Assembly (NCBI GenBank): GCA_009760855.2
Contig: WPIO01000175.1
Span: forward strand, 62,001-126,000
From: Cristatella mucedo
Taxonomy: Eukaryota; Bryozoa; Phylactolaemata; Cristatellidae
Direction of reading: 5' to 3'
DNA length: 64,000 nucleotides
The notes under the pieces were generated by a model. That model did not search any database. It was not told the DNA's origin and saw only the letters and a list, made by a program, of their open reading frames with translations. Positions 1 to 12,355 of the stretch are shown piece after piece; positions within the stretch are counted from its first letter, which is position 1, and every line of letters begins with the position of its first letter. A program made the position numbers and the translations under genes.

Positions 1-124
1 TTACCATGACCACTAACCTTCGCTGGATGTTTCATGAACTGGTAGTGCCTAACTGCATGATAACAGAGCTTTCCTTTTGGCAAACTAGGGCAGCACGTTG
101 TGTGATTATCTTCACTTTCAAGCG

Positions 125-740
125 TAATAATAATGACAATAATAAAACATTTGACAAATCACCCTCAGCGAACTGAATCTCTTTCTAGACGCTTTATATT
201 AGCAGCAAAGGAAGCGCGATCTAATAGTCACCGTTAGAATTCTCCCTAAAAAATAACAACATAATGGCTACAGCCACACGCCCACGGTCAGCAAGCAAGT
301 ATGGTGAGTGGTAGCTTGCAAAAGTGTGGGGGCGCATAAGCACATAAAGGATGAATCGCAGGGACTCAGGAAATGCTGAAATAAATAGGTGTATTTCAAT
401 TTTCTCTAAAAATGTAGTCAAATCAGGAGTTGTCGTGAGCATTTTGGGATTGCGTTAAAGGCTTTGGGAGCATACGAACTAAAGGCACGGTCTCCAAAGC
501 AGTTGAGGTTTATACGAGGTATAGTTAAACAATTCTATTGTAAAAAGTGGGTGGCGCAATGCTTAGCCTAATGGGGGAGTTGATCTGATAGGTTTATTTT
601 TGGTTGAGTCAAATGATGAATTTATTTAAGAAGGAGTAACAAAACCTTGAGGTCAATGCATTGCTTGACTGGGAGCCAGAGCATGTCGGCGAGAAGCAGT
701 GCGATGTGGCTACTTGTATCAATCGGAAGCTAAAGTTGTG
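125..740 (-). mobile_element. Family A (CR1/L2-like non-LTR) fragment, 3' end
   Basis: Reading on the minus strand, it holds decayed C-terminal reverse-transcriptase coding sequence (SPDLTTF, SLRFILYVLMR), then the 3' region, the stem-loop and an AT trinucleotide tail at 125-150. 5'-truncated. Confidence 0.8.
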
Positions 741-894
741 CAGATTAAGCTACTTTTGTGTTAATACAATTTTGCAATAAACTGCAACCGTTTTCCAAGC
801 AATTAAAACAATGACAAAACAGCAACATATCATTTGTTTAGTCGAAATTGCTCATTAGCTTTTCACCATTAATGTAGCATTAAATAAGAAATTC

Positions 895-1490
895 ACTACT
901 CCCGAATCACACCACTTCTTGCTGACCTTCACTGGCTAAGAGGCAAGCAAAGGATCGATTTCAAAGTATTTTCGCTCACTTTTTGGTCACTTCATTCTTT
1001 GGCTCCAACCTATCTCTCAGATCTACTCCCCCACCAGACCAAGCATCGTACCACCTACTTTTCAGAATGTAACAGTTTACCAATACCCGGTACAAAACTC
1101 AATTCCTCTGGAGACCGTGCAATCAGTTCGTATGCTCTCAAAGCCTGGAACTCCCTCCCGACTTGCTTCAGAATACCTCCTTGCGTGATCCAATTTAAAA
1201 AGAACTTAAAAACACACCTATTTAGAACAGTATTTAGTGGGTTCCCGTGATTTTTCCTTTATGTGGTTAGTCGTGCTGACACTGTGTATGCTGCCGGTAA
1301 ACGTACTTGCACGCTGACCAGGTGCAAGTAAACCCTAACTATGTAATTCATTTTGTTTACCAAGCAAGATACGACCAGGCATGATACTCACCATTCAACC
1401 GTATTTACTTTGTATCAAATGTCAAACGAGTAGAAAAAGATTGAGATCTAAGTGGCTTCATCAAGTGCATTGTCTTTATTGTTAGAAGCA
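895..1490 (+). mobile_element. Family A fragment, RT C-terminus and 3' end
   Basis: Encodes the conserved family A C-terminal block (APTYLSDLLPHQTKHRTTYF, ALKAWNSLPTC) and runs into a degraded stem-loop near 1430-1470. Faces the copy at 125-740. Confidence 0.8.
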
Positions 1491-2299
1491 AACAAGTATT
1501 GTTTATTGCCGTGACATTGTTTTCGTGAATTCTCGTATGCGGTTGTAGAAAACGTTAGTGTTGCTGAATTATTTAAAAGTAATCTCGAGATGCCGTCATA
1601 TAAGCAGTATTAGGAATTTTTCTGTTGAGTAAGCTTTCGGAAATACTGTAGGTCCTTGTGTTGCACTAGCACGTTTTATAGGCTAACCATTTATACTTGC
1701 ACAGAGATCGCACAGTATTAAAAATAATTGCTTTCGTATTTCTAACTGTGCATACGACGTTTTACCTCGATGGCCATTGTGTGGTTGCTCTTAACCTACC
1801 GAATGTTGAATTCTTTAAATTTCACAGAGACCCAATGCGAGAGACAAGGTGGAGATTGCATATGGACGGGTCGTCAGTGCGACTATCCAAAAGCGTGGAA
1901 TAGCGGCTACGCGTGCAACGGCTTTTTGCGGTGCTGCATTTGATGAACTTCTCAATCAATGTTACAACTGTAAATACAGCTGTGCATTTTATACTGTTTG
2001 CCTTATTGAAAATTACTGCTTGCAGCTGATATGGTGGATAACTGTCTATCAATTTATTTTCACTGTTAAACAATCGCCTAGACTTCTGACTGCATTATTT
2101 AGACGGTGAGTTATTATATTTTCTAGATTTAAAGACTCATTACAACACAATGCCGTCTTATATAATTCACATAAATAGCTCCCTGCATTTAAGCATTCTT
2201 TCAGGCGTTTCTGTTTTGCAGCAGTGCTTAGGCCACAACCTCAGTCGTAACAAGCCTTCACCCTGACTTTGGCAGGTAAAGATGACATCCCTAATCCCT
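1491..2299. other. Unassigned sequence
   Basis: No recognisable gene or repeat. The overlapping open frames at 1697-2109 on both strands have no family motifs and look like chance. Confidence 0.5.
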
Positions 2300-2400
2300 T
2301 TGAAAATATGAAATATGAAAAATAAAAATAAATATTATAATATAATATAATAAAGATATGATAAATAAATAAAAATAAATAATAAAAAAATAAAAATCTG
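2300..2400. repeat. AT-rich low-complexity tract
   Basis: Almost pure A/T built from AAAT, AATA and TATAATA units. Confidence 0.9.
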
Positions 2401-2906
2401 ACTTAAGCTCCAGATTGGAGGCAAAGTTAAAGCTGAGAGACAGTAAGTATAGACGAATGGACCACAGGAGTTCAGGATGAAGACTGAGAGAAGAAAATGC
2501 TTTTTACACAAGCGCTTACTTATATGTAAATTATTTAAGACTTTTTGTTGAAACCTACAATTTCAATAGTCGTTGACCAGGATGTATTAGGAAATTTTCG
2601 GAAGTCAAAACGAATTGAAAGACAATATTTACGCGCACTGACACGTTCCCACTTCTTCACAAAAGGGCCCATGAACATTCCATCAAAGCGTGGTTTGGAC
2701 TTTCCCCTGACTTCTCCGAGATACCTTTGGGTATTTCGTAGCTATCTTAGCGGTGACTGTTCATGAAGTGTCCTCGGATTTTCTAATCAAAACAGGACCT
2801 CCTTAGCATGAGGTGCAATGCCACCGTTAGTCGATAACTACTCAAGGGCATTGTTCGGACAATCAGTAGGAATCTTCTTGCATCCTGCGTTTGCCCTATC
2901 CACAGT
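2401..2906. other. Unassigned sequence
   Basis: A 73-codon open frame at 2545-2766 (plus) matches nothing I know. The last 40 bases may already be decayed family B. Confidence 0.4.
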
Positions 2907-3983
2907 TTGGCTATCAAACCCAAGACCCTTCAGTTTCAAGCACTTATTAGATCTCACTTCGGAAGTGGCTGGCTTGCTGCAGCAACTGAGAAACTGAATG
3001 CTTGCCTTGCCGATATTCGATACTGGATGTCGGAAAACTTCCTGATATTAAATGACGATAAAACCAAACTGCTGCTCATAGGACTCTCTAAGCGTGTGGC
3101 TGGATTAAAAGGCTTTGCTGTTCTATTAGGTGATGCTTTTGTGCGACCTTCACTACGTGCTCGTAATCTAGGTGGCGTGTTCGACAGCTGCCTCAATTTC
3201 AAAAGCTTCATTCAGAAGACTGCCTATGCAGCTAGCCATCACATCCTATCCCTATCCAAGATTAGACGCTGTTTCCCACGGTGGTTGGTAAGAAATTTAG
3301 CGAGCTCTTTAGTTCTGTCTCGGCTTCATTATTGTAATTCCATTTTGGCTGGGCTGCCAAAGAAAGCTATTATGCCACTACAGCGGTCTATGAATATGGC
3401 TGCAAGGCTGGTCTTCAAATCCCAGCGGCTTGAGTACGTGTCACCTCTGCTGTAAGAGCTAGGATGGTTGCCGGTTGAGCAAAGAATACAGAACAAAGTT
3501 ATTAGGCTGACCCACAAGGCCCGCCATGGCTTGGCTCCTTTGTACCTAGCTGAACTGCTGCATCAGTTTCAGCCTGTTCGCGCCCTCAGGTCCTGTGTGG
3601 ACAATAAATTAGCTGTCCCATTCCTCCGCTTAAAGAGAGTTGGCGACAGAAGCTTGAGCTCTGCAGGTCCTAGACTGTGGAACTCACTTCCACAATTCTT
3701 ACGCAACGACAACTACTCTGCAACTACCGACAATGGCATATCTTGTTCAGCGTTCCTGAACTGCTACTTCTATGGTACTCACTACCTCAACTGCTCTCCT
3801 GACTCTGCTATGCTTCCCACTTTCTCTTTGTTGCGTGAGACGAAGTCTGTTGGCTACCGAATGCGTACCGAAAGCCGCTTAGGCTGTGAATGCGCTATAC
3901 ACAACTCTCCTGCGTAACACACACTTGGTCTTTATGACTTTGTAGAGTTACTGACGGAGATACATTACATTACATTACATTGC
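2907..3983 (+). mobile_element. Family B (second CR1-like non-LTR) 3' half
   Basis: Two frames, 2907-3455 and 3468-3917, carry the post-palm part of a reverse transcriptase: YWMSENFLILNDDKTKLLL, ARNLGGVFDSCLNF, LVLSRLHYCNSILAGLPKK, then GLAPLYLAELLHQFQPVR and GPRLWNSLP. A stop (TAA in the codon after SPLL) and a frame change separate them. The 3' end is TACATTACATTACATTACATT, a pentamer tail unlike the ATT tail of family A. The upstream catalytic part is missing. Confidence 0.88.
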
Positions 3984-4384
3984 TATGCCTTGCTGCACAG
4001 CGAAGTGTCTAGGCATGCCGGGCCGGAAACAAGTGACTTGAATGCAAGCCACTTAATCGGCGCAGCAGTTATTTAACAGCCTCTTAAATTTCGCAGTTAA
4101 ACGTTCGCTCACGATAACCGAAAGGGTTACTTCTCCGAGATCCAGCTGTCCACTAGAGCCTAGCTACATTGATGCAATAAACTTTTCTACTTACCGAAAC
4201 TTACGAAAACCGACCTCCTTCTGGCTGTGTAAACTTGTTTCCAAAAGATTTTTCTGAGATCTCAAAAGAAAATAATATTTGCTTGAAATGCGCCGTTTAT
4301 GATTACAGTACACGTTAATATTCATGTAGCCAACCCAAGCTACAGCCAGGTCTGTTAATTTCTTGACTGTCTGGAAAGTTAGGT
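3984..4384. other. Unassigned sequence
   Basis: Nothing recognisable in either strand. Confidence 0.4.
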
Positions 4385-5130
4385 TTTTTCTGGCACGCTA
4401 ACCATACCACTCACGTTGGTTGCCATATCCTAGATCTCGTCAGATCTTGTTCGTCACAAAGAATTCTGATTCCAACTACCATGTGGTGTGCCTGCTGACC
4501 CTACTGGAGCATGTTTGGCCTTGTTTACTATTGCTGCTCCGTTGTACGTACAGTCAACGCTGTGTTTGTCCAGCGAAGTAACTTAAAAAGCTTTGAACAA
4601 AGCCATTTTTAAATACATCTGGGATCGATGAAGTCTTCTTGATCTGCACCTAGACTCGACCAACAGCGTAGATGCCATCACTGATACAGTGAACGTCACA
4701 CTAAGGAGTGAGTCTTGACAAACCTAATCATATGCATTCTCTCCGTGTACAGAATCGTGAAGATTCCAATAAATTAACGAAAACAACTTCAACAGATGAG
4801 CCTTGCTACGAGTCAGCTTAAAAAATTTTATGAAATCCAAGTCTGATGAAGCTCTAGTCAACTTCAAAGACTTCCTTCTCCAGCCGGAAGCTTAAAAAAG
4901 CTACCGAATCTTTTTTCACTTAAAAACGAAGTCCTACGAGTTAGCTCCTAAGCAGACTTCATTAGACGGTAAAAAATAATTTTGCTGGCAAATGCTATGA
5001 GGTCTCACTCTTCAGATATTAACGGCTCTGTGAAAAAGCTTTCAGCCTTCCTTAATTAAAATTGCGCAAATTCGCGAATCCGTAAAGCCCCGTCCGACTC
5101 CACCAACTGCGGAATCGCAAGCTGTGACAT
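4385..5130 (+). mobile_element. Decayed CR1-like endonuclease end and linker
   Basis: Broken frames recall the region between endonuclease and RT of CR1 elements: a GCHILDLVRS-like stretch near 4415, a TNSVDAI-like stretch near 4660 and a segment near 4850 like LVNFKDFLLQPEA. Many stops. Family membership (A, B or other) not decided. Confidence 0.5.
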
Positions 5131-5247
5131 GCCTCTAAGGATTTTCCGAGGTTTCTGTATGCAATGAGGCTGCGTTGATAAGATCTAGTAAACAGAGTTC
5201 GTCTCCTGAAGACCCTTTACCATCACCTCTATGGTCTTCACCCGCAG

Positions 5248-5430
5248 ACAACCATAATAATGCACTTTATAAAGCGCCCTCAGAATTCCTAAGCGTTTTA
5301 CATTTGCTGCAAAGAGAAACGCGACTGAATCCTGAGTAATATCATGCTTGATACACAACATGGACAACGTGGTTAGGGGTGAGATGCACAGGGTCAGCAT
5401 GCAAGTGTGGTTAGACAAGTTGCTGCGACT
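5248..5430 (-). mobile_element. Family A 3' end fragment
   Basis: Clear stem-loop and adjoining 3' region (GCGCCCTC...GCGTTTTACATTTGCTGC) with a short AATAAT tail at 5248. Confidence 0.85.
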
Positions 5431-5649
5431 AATTTTATCAGGATACCGTGTTCCCATTACTCATAACCGTGGGATTTCAAATACAGTGGATAACAATTGT
5501 TATCCTGCCCAGTAGCCTATAGCACATAAGTAATAAATAAAATTTCAAAATTATCTCCTGCTTCTGGTAGATCAAGAAGTCCGCTTTATTGTAGTACATT
5601 CGGCCGTGCTGTGACACAACTTGTGTAACGTACTGTAATACTATTTCGC

Positions 5650-6050
5650 CAAAGCTCAAATTCTTTGGAGAACGTGCCTTCAGCTTTTATGCTCCCGAAG
5701 CCTGGAACTCACTCCTGATTTCGGTAACGACATCCGTCTTGACCAAATTTTAAAAGAAATTAAAAACGAAACTATTTACCACTGAATTTAGGTGAGTCCC
5801 TGTGATTCTTCACGTGAGTGCTTATGCGTGCTGACACTGTGCATGCCCCCCCCCCCAGCTAACCAAACTCGCAGGCTGACCTTACGGATGTCACCATTAA
5901 CCATAGCCTTCTTGTGGTTTCTGTTGCATGCTCTACTAACCACTTGATCGTGTCTTCTTTGCAACAAATGCTAAGCGCCTTTAAAGAGATTGAGTTCTCT
6001 GAGAGTGATCAAGTGTGTCATTATTATTACTCTCATTATTATTATCTAAG
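5650..6050 (+). mobile_element. Family A 3' end fragment
   Basis: Starts in the block encoding NLKSFG..AF, runs through the 3' region to the stem-loop (GATTGAGTTCTCTGAGAG) and ATT-rich tail at 6018-6048. A run of ten C at about 5848 is a local expansion. Confidence 0.85.
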
Positions 6051-6392
6051 AGTTAATCCCGGCAGCAAACCTAGCAAGGTCGTTCAAAGACTGTTACATG
6101 TTGAAGGTCTGGTAAGGATCCAAGATTAAGGGCTCCAGGGATCCAAGCAAGGGTAGAGACGGTACGGTAGCGATGTTGTACTGCCTGTCTGTTCGTCTGT
6201 CTGAAGGGGGGAAGCCAATGCATCGTCAGTTCTCACGCAACCACGGACGTATCATCAATACTTCTGCTCATCAGAACTGCCATGTCGCTCTGCATGTACT
6301 TTTAGAAGCATACCGTCATCGTAAAAATGGACAGCCTGGCAAAAATCTGCAATGCCAAAGCTAAAAGAAACAATGGTACACTCACGCATGCT
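6051..6392. other. Unassigned sequence
   Basis: No gene or repeat recognised before the CA tract. Confidence 0.4.
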
Positions 6393-6515
6393 CAAACACA
6401 CACACGCACACACACACACACACGCACGCACTAGCACATGCACATGCACACGCACATCCACTCGCTCACACACATACACACACAAACAGACACTAACGGA
6501 CACACATGCGCACAC
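6393..6515. repeat. CA/TG microsatellite
   Basis: Imperfect (CA)n with CG and CT interruptions. Open frames through it are His/Thr or Cys/Val artefacts. Confidence 0.95.
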
Positions 6516-6939
6516 GAACATAGCTGAGTGGCCTCAATGAAGCTGATGTCAAGGCTCTCTCGCTGTATGGCTCGTTATTTTCTCGCTCAGCCTAGTTATA
6601 CGAAACGGCGGTTCCTAGCGACTAAGTGAGTTTTTTGATAGGCGAGAGAGCCAAACAGATCGTTATTAAGGCTGTGGAAATCTCACGTCACTTGTTGGAA
6701 CCCATGTGTCCGGCTCTCTAGGATTCAATTTATGTAGTTATATCACCACTCATCATTATTGGAGTCATTCCTTTCTCAAGAGAAACAATTGCTGGGGCAC
6801 ACCGAGCCGTACAAGCGTTTTTTTGTCCGTTGCAGAAGTCTCTTCCGAAAACCGAAGTCGTTGCGGACATTGTATACGAATACCGATACAGCTTAGACCT
6901 GTTTAAAGCTTTTTTTTTATTTGACGATTACATATAAGA
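6516..6939. other. Unassigned sequence
   Basis: No recognised gene. May contain the edge of the family A 5' region. Confidence 0.4.
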
Positions 6940-7545
6940 ATCTGGCTATGGCCATCTAAATGCCTATCGCTTTGGGCTGCTGGATCTCCAGGGTGTACTG
7001 CAGCTTCAGATACGCCGGCGGCTAGTAGCCAACATGTTAGTTATGATCTTGCTTACCTATTATCGCTTTGTTATCGTAGTTCAAATGCATTCCTAGATGC
7101 TTTTGCTCTTGCTACGATCCGTGAATTACGGATTAACAGAAGAAAAGCGCCAAGGTGCCCCAAGGGGGCCGGGGCTAGGAGCTGAGAAGCTGCCCAATTG
7201 GCAGGAGCTGCGAGCAGAGTACTCGCTTGTTATATATTCCGAGCATTATCTCGAACCACTCGGCACCTTCTACAGCAAGCTTCACTGCGAATCTCTTTAA
7301 CTTAGTTGTCATCAGGCCTGTAATAGCACCAGCGGCCAAACTTAATACTCATCTCTGGAATCCTTGTTGGCAGGCACAATGTAAGCATTCACTTCTATGC
7401 AGATGACACTGATTTTTACCTTTTTTACGTCTCCTCCCAACCCACACCACTTCTTGCTGAACTGCCCATTCTTGCTCCCATTTGAGCGACGCATCGACTT
7501 AAAGTTTCCGTGGCTCACTTTAGGTATCTTCATTATCTAGCCCCA
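6940..7545 (+). mobile_element. Family A copy: 5' region joined to RT pieces
   Basis: 6940-7340 matches the minus-strand segment 30020-29640, the 5' part of the element (shared ...TCATCAGGCCTG.TA.....CCAGCGGCC). It then jumps to the reverse-transcriptase core with an intact Y-A-D-D (7396-7407) and on to the C-terminal block (VSVAHFRYLHYLAPA). Two large internal deletions. Confidence 0.75.
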
Positions 7546-7549
7546 GCCA

Positions 7550-7665
7550 ATAATAAAATTAATAATAATGCTAATACAGCTGATATAGCACCCTCATGGA
7601 ACTCAATCTCTTCCTAGACAATGAAAAGGGAGTGCAATTAACTGGTTAGTGGTAGCATGCCCTAT
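7550..7665 (-). mobile_element. Family A stem-loop tail fragment
   Basis: AATAATAATGCTAATACAG followed by a worn stem-loop. It abuts the end of the plus-strand copy. Confidence 0.7.
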
Positions 7666-8422
7666 AAATAACAAGAATAACATAGTAATATTAGATATAA
7701 AACCTCTTCATAGACAATAATTGAAATTTTTTTATGTTGCGTAGATTTTGGCTAGGATCTATCTTATTTAAGTTACGCCATAACGTAGCATAACCTCTGC
7801 CTAGTGTGAATGTTGTTCTATCAAGCGTTGCAATTCAAACGTGTGTAGTAGGTACAGAGCAAAATTAAGCAGCTCAATTGTTCTGTTAAATGCATAGAAG
7901 CTCTGCTGAACGTGAGGTATTCTGAGGATGGGCCAATGAATCATAGCAGCACTGTAAAGCTAAATAAAATGAGGGCTTGAACTGGCTACAAGAAGCATCC
8001 CATCGATTTCAGAGGTAACAACCAGCAATATGACGATGGACAGTACCAGTACCTGGCCTTTCCGGTCTACCAGCATCATGCTGACCAATAATTTAGTAGC
8101 GATGGGAGAAATTCCAAGTTATTAGTTAGGCAGTAAGATGTTTTTTTACTACCAGTCAGATATTAGTCGATTGTTTCGCCGTCTATTAACTTTGCCGAGA
8201 TCGAATGTTCTGCTATTCAATACATTTGAACGGTCCTCGGATGGAGTAAATAATGCACGTCTTGCTTCAACCAGTGTAAAGACTTAGCATGCGAGAAAAG
8301 GAATTGGTTGAATTTTAAACTGCGGCTATGCAGAGTTCGGCATGTAGAAGAGTGATTTGCACACATCGCGAAAATTACTCGATGAAAAGCTGAATGGTTG
8401 CTTAGCAGCCTGGTAAATTTCA
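7666..8422. other. Unassigned sequence
   Basis: No recognisable coding or repeat family. Confidence 0.4.
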
Positions 8423-8645
8423 TCAACCTGAAAATGGCAAGTCTAAAACGAGCTCCCTGATTACGGTGTTTACTAAGTTAGCGAATACCTTAAGTAATAA
8501 AAGAGTTTTAGAGTCCGAGAGTTTAATTGAAGACCAAGAGATGTGACGAGACCAAAGGTGCAACGATTTAAAATGCAAGTGGATATCTTCTTCAATGGAA
8601 AACGTGTATTGATGGGCTAGAGATTTTGGCAGTAGCAACATTCAC
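8423..8645 (-). repeat. Unclassified dispersed repeat, copy 1
   Basis: On the minus strand this resembles 17545-17740 (plus). Both begin with a segment translating to T/AH-x-Y-x-FSIEEDIH or FSIKEDTH and continue with related sequence. No known family recognised. Confidence 0.45.
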
Positions 8646-9929
8646 AACTATTCCTACCTGAGCGATGAGAAAAATGTCTTCGGCATAAGAAAGGCAACCG
8701 TTATTTGTTCTCTATCGGGTGTAAATAATAAGTACTTTAAGTGAGATGTTACGCATGATTCGGAAAATCTATACAAGAATTCGGACGGTTATTCACAGTA
8801 CGATTGCTTTGCATCGTCCGGCTTATTTGCTACTCTTTATTTAGAGCCATGTAAAAGTTATTGTTCAATAGAAAGGTTTTATTCGCAACTTATTACTCTG
8901 ACACAATGTTTCAAAAAGGAGGCAGCCATTAGTTCACCCCATCCCAGAATTCGATTTATTGAGCTATACTGTACCCTGGCATTGAAATGCCGTTTCTTGC
9001 TCACCATCTCCCAGCCATTTAGTAAGACCTACCTTGCTTGCACCAGGTCACGTACAAGAAGTAAAATCTTGCTGTTGGGTCCATGTGGGATTCAATTTTC
9101 AACCCTTTCAGTGGGCGTGAAGGAACTAATTCGTTTTCGCAGTTACCTCAAATTATTTCCGCAACAAATTTATGACTTTTCGTCGGAATTTACTTCGTTG
9201 GCATCCTAGCCGCTACCTTTTCTGCACACAGATTTTTAATTATTTCATTCCGTTCCTTTGTGGGTTAGCTAATCAGTTTCAGTACGTTCGTTCGCATGCT
9301 TTATGTCGTAATACCTTACCATCTCGTCTAGTACTTATTTTAATGCTCGTAAAATGAAACCTGCTTCTGAAACTTGGTCCGTTTTAAATCACATTTTTCC
9401 TTAAAATTACTTTTAACGCTTTATTTCGGGAATATTGACTAACTTAGTCCAAACCATAACACTGTGGCTGCCGATTCTGTCATCTCAGGATTTATAATTT
9501 ACAGTTTGAACCTATGAACTTATGGCAAAAATTACTTAAAATGATGGTAGTTTATGGACTTGGAATGTTTACCTAAAGTTACGAGAAAATGATCTGACAT
9601 TTAGCTCTCAGAGAAAGTACTGAGACTGCTTAGATGAATTAATATAACAAGGGCTTAATATTTTTGTTACTGTTTAATAATCAAGTTTCGGAACAGTACG
9701 GTACCTGAGGTAAATATAACAGCGATTAAGACAAAAACTTTCTTCCTTCCACTGATAATATTTCGATTTACAAAGTCATATTTAGATGGTTTATTGGAAA
9801 ATAATATTAAGAATTATGCATCTCTCCGAAATCATACAAAACTGAATATTTTTCAAGGCACTTTATAGATGCAGTGGGGAAATCATTTTCAAATTATCGG
9901 TGGTAAATTTTGCAAACAGCAGGCATAGT
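8646..9929. other. Unassigned sequence
   Basis: Short open frames at 8982-9357 show no motifs. Confidence 0.4.
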
Positions 9930-10250
9930 TTTAGCAGGTATACGTACACAAATAACGAATCACAAAGACCCACCAAATGCTGTTAAAAACAGGTGCGTTC
10001 CTTTTTTATGATGCTTTTAAATGTCGTCACGTCAGCGGATGTTGTGACGTGGTTCAATAGTGATTTCCGGCTTTGGGAGCATAATTTATAGGAATTACGA
10101 CAGCCTAAAATCCATAGATGACAAACCAATATGTACAGATTACCAGAGGTGCTGGATTTACGCTCAAATTAGTTGTCCGAGCTACGTGAGAAAGCCATAT
10201 GAGTCACAGCAACGAGGATTCTAAGTTGTCCAGGATTAACTGCCATTGAG
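9930..10250 (-). mobile_element. Family A 3' region fragment, decayed
   Basis: The stretch CACAAAGACCCACCAAATGC and following bases match the 3' region that precedes the stem-loop in other copies, but the stem-loop itself is missing. Confidence 0.6.
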
Positions 10251-10349
10251 GCTTGTTGTTATATGCCTATACAATTCTCCACCCCTCTCTCTAGGACGAA
10301 CGAATGCACTAGTACGAACATGGTCCGTTAGTTTTTGCATTTCCCGTGC

Positions 10350-11822
10350 CCTATTGAAAATCAATTAACTTGGCACCAACCAGCCAACGCCAGTACCAAG
10401 CGCTCGACATTCGACTTCAAGCCATTTGCAGTAGCCTCGAAGCGATCTTTCGAATCAATTGACCTTTGATTGATCTTTGATCCTGCTCTTTGATCCTGAT
10501 CTGTCCTGATCTTTCGAATCGCTTGTCCTGATTTGCCCCGAAAGCAAGCTACCGATGGTGGCAGTGGTCTATAGCCCGCCCCCCCCCCAAGGTATCAAGT
10601 CCTTCTGTTTCTCAGATTTAGCTTATCTCATTTCAATCCTGTGTGCAATAATTGGATGCTTCCTTGTTAATGAAGATTTCAGCATTCACTTTGATAACTT
10701 ATTGACGCCTTCAGCACTGATTTTCGTGCATGAACTGACTCGATGTCTCGTGTGGCTCACGTCCGTGGCCAAACTCACACCACGGGTCACACTCACCCAT
10801 ATTTTCTCATACAAATGCGCTGTCATCAATATTTTTTTTACCAAAACCTGCTTATTCGACCACATGCAGATCTCATTCAGTCCACAATGTGCGCCCTCTT
10901 CCACGTCCTTCTCTGAAATTAAACCTGTGAATAGCACAGCCTCCAGACCACATGTAAATTAATCCATGCATTTGTGACATCCCGTCTTGACTTCTGTAAC
11001 TCGCTGCTTGCTGGCCTACTAGCATATGCAATCAGGCGATTACAGCTTGTGCAGAACTCCGAAGCTAGGCTTGTCTGTCGTGAGCATCGCAGTTGCCGCA
11101 TCACGCCATTTCTCACCGACCTGCTGTGGCTAATTATAACAATGACAATTATAATAATAATGTACTTGATAAAGCGCCCTCAGAGAACTGAATCTCTTTC
11201 TAGGCGCTTTACATTTGCTGCAAAGTGAAATGCAATTGAATGGTAAGTAAAATCATGCTTGAAAAAAATTGAATATGAATGGCTACCAGCGAAACAATGC
11301 ATCGACTTCAAAGTCTTGTCCTCACTTTCAGGTCATTTTATTCTTTGGCCCCAGCCTACCTATCAGATCTACTCCACCAACAGGCTAAGCATGGTACGAC
11401 GACCTTTTTGGAATCTAACTGTTTAACTATACCTCATGCAAACCTCAAATCCTTTGGAGACAGCGCCTTTAGTTGGTATCCTCCTAAAGCCTAGAACGCG
11501 CTGTCTACCCGAGTCACGGACTCTGCTGGCTTGCCTGATTTCAAAAGAAACTAATAACAAATCCATGTATGACAGCATTTAGTGGATCCATGGAATTCGA
11601 ACTTTAAGTGCTTATGCATGCTGACATTGCATGCATCCACTAACCACACCAGGCGTGCTGATTCTGTGCATGTTCCTCCTAAAAATGTTCTCTTTGCTGT
11701 TCATTCAGCATGCTACTACCATCCATTTTACCGTGCTTCCTTTGCAGCAATTGTGATTCATGGAAAGAGCTTTAGTTACCTGAGGGCGCTTTATCAACTA
11801 CATCATTGTTATTTTTATTAAG
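10350..11822 (+). mobile_element. Family A copy with a nested insertion
   Basis: 5' flank and endonuclease (MVAVVYSPPP, FSDLAYLISIL, NEDFSIHFDN) lead to 10960, where most of the RT is deleted and the C-terminal part resumes ([22 protein letters not shown]). A minus-strand family A tail is inserted at 11133-11279. The host copy continues at 11286 and ends in a stem-loop half and tail at about 11790-11822. Confidence 0.85.
11133..11279 (-). mobile_element. Nested family A tail insertion with TGGCTA duplication
   Basis: A 147-bp, 5'-truncated copy: ATT-type tail, stem-loop and about 70 bases of 3' region. It is flanked by TGGCTA at 11127-11132 and 11280-11285; uninterrupted copies have one TGGCTA here. 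Confidence 0.88.
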
Positions 11823-11993
11823 ACCCTTGACATCGGTGTTTTCCGTGGAAGAATATCTGCATCGCCTCTGCTGCTCAATACCTCACCCGACTTGTCGTGA
11901 TTGGTAGTACAATACAGCACGACACTAGCTGACATGCTCGACGAGTTTTTCAGCTCCAACTAAGCGCACTGTGCGCCCTCGTCTGTACGGCTA
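11823..11993 (+). mobile_element. Family A linker fragment
   Basis: Starts at AGACCCTTGACATCGGTG and matches the endonuclease-RT linker (compare 44750-44935). It abuts the preceding tail. Confidence 0.75.
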
Positions 11994-11996
11994 TTG

Positions 11997-12110
11997 GTAA
12001 TGATAACAATAAGAATAAAAACACGCTTGACAAAGCACCCTCAGTTAACCCAATATATTTCTGGGTGCTTTACATTTGCTGAAAAGGAAGCCTTTAGTTA
12101 TTACAGCCTT
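11997..12110 (-). mobile_element. Family A stem-loop tail fragment
   Basis: AATAAGAATAAAAACACGCTTGACAAAGCACCCTCAG and the matching far arm (GGGTGCTTTACATTTGCTG). Note GCACCC/GGGTGC in place of the usual GCGCCC/GGCGC: paired changes in the stem. Confidence 0.8.
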
Positions 12111-12355
12111 TTAATGGCTGTCACTGATTCAACCTTTACGTGCTTATGCATACTGACACTGTTCATGCTGCCTCTAACCATGCCTACATATTCACCCTGT
12201 GCATGTCACACTTAACCATGGTACTCTTGTACTTTATTGAGTATTCCACCACTAACCATTAGACCGAGCTTCCTTTGCAGGAATTTCAAAATGCCTAGTA
12301 CGACATCGAGTTCTCTTAAAGCGCTGTATCCCATGTATTATTATCATTATTTTCA
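12111..12355 (+). mobile_element. Family A 3' region and tail
   Basis: 3' region (GTGCTTATGCATACTGACACTG...) down to a worn stem-loop and TTATTATCATTATTTT tail. Confidence 0.8.

Noticed and set aside
3958-3983. CRISPR-like or telomere-like short repeats
   Set aside because: Pentamer tail directly at a retrotransposon 3' end, seen at the same place in three copies.
6255-6540. His/Thr and Cys/Val frames over the CA tract
   Set aside because: Microsatellite artefact.
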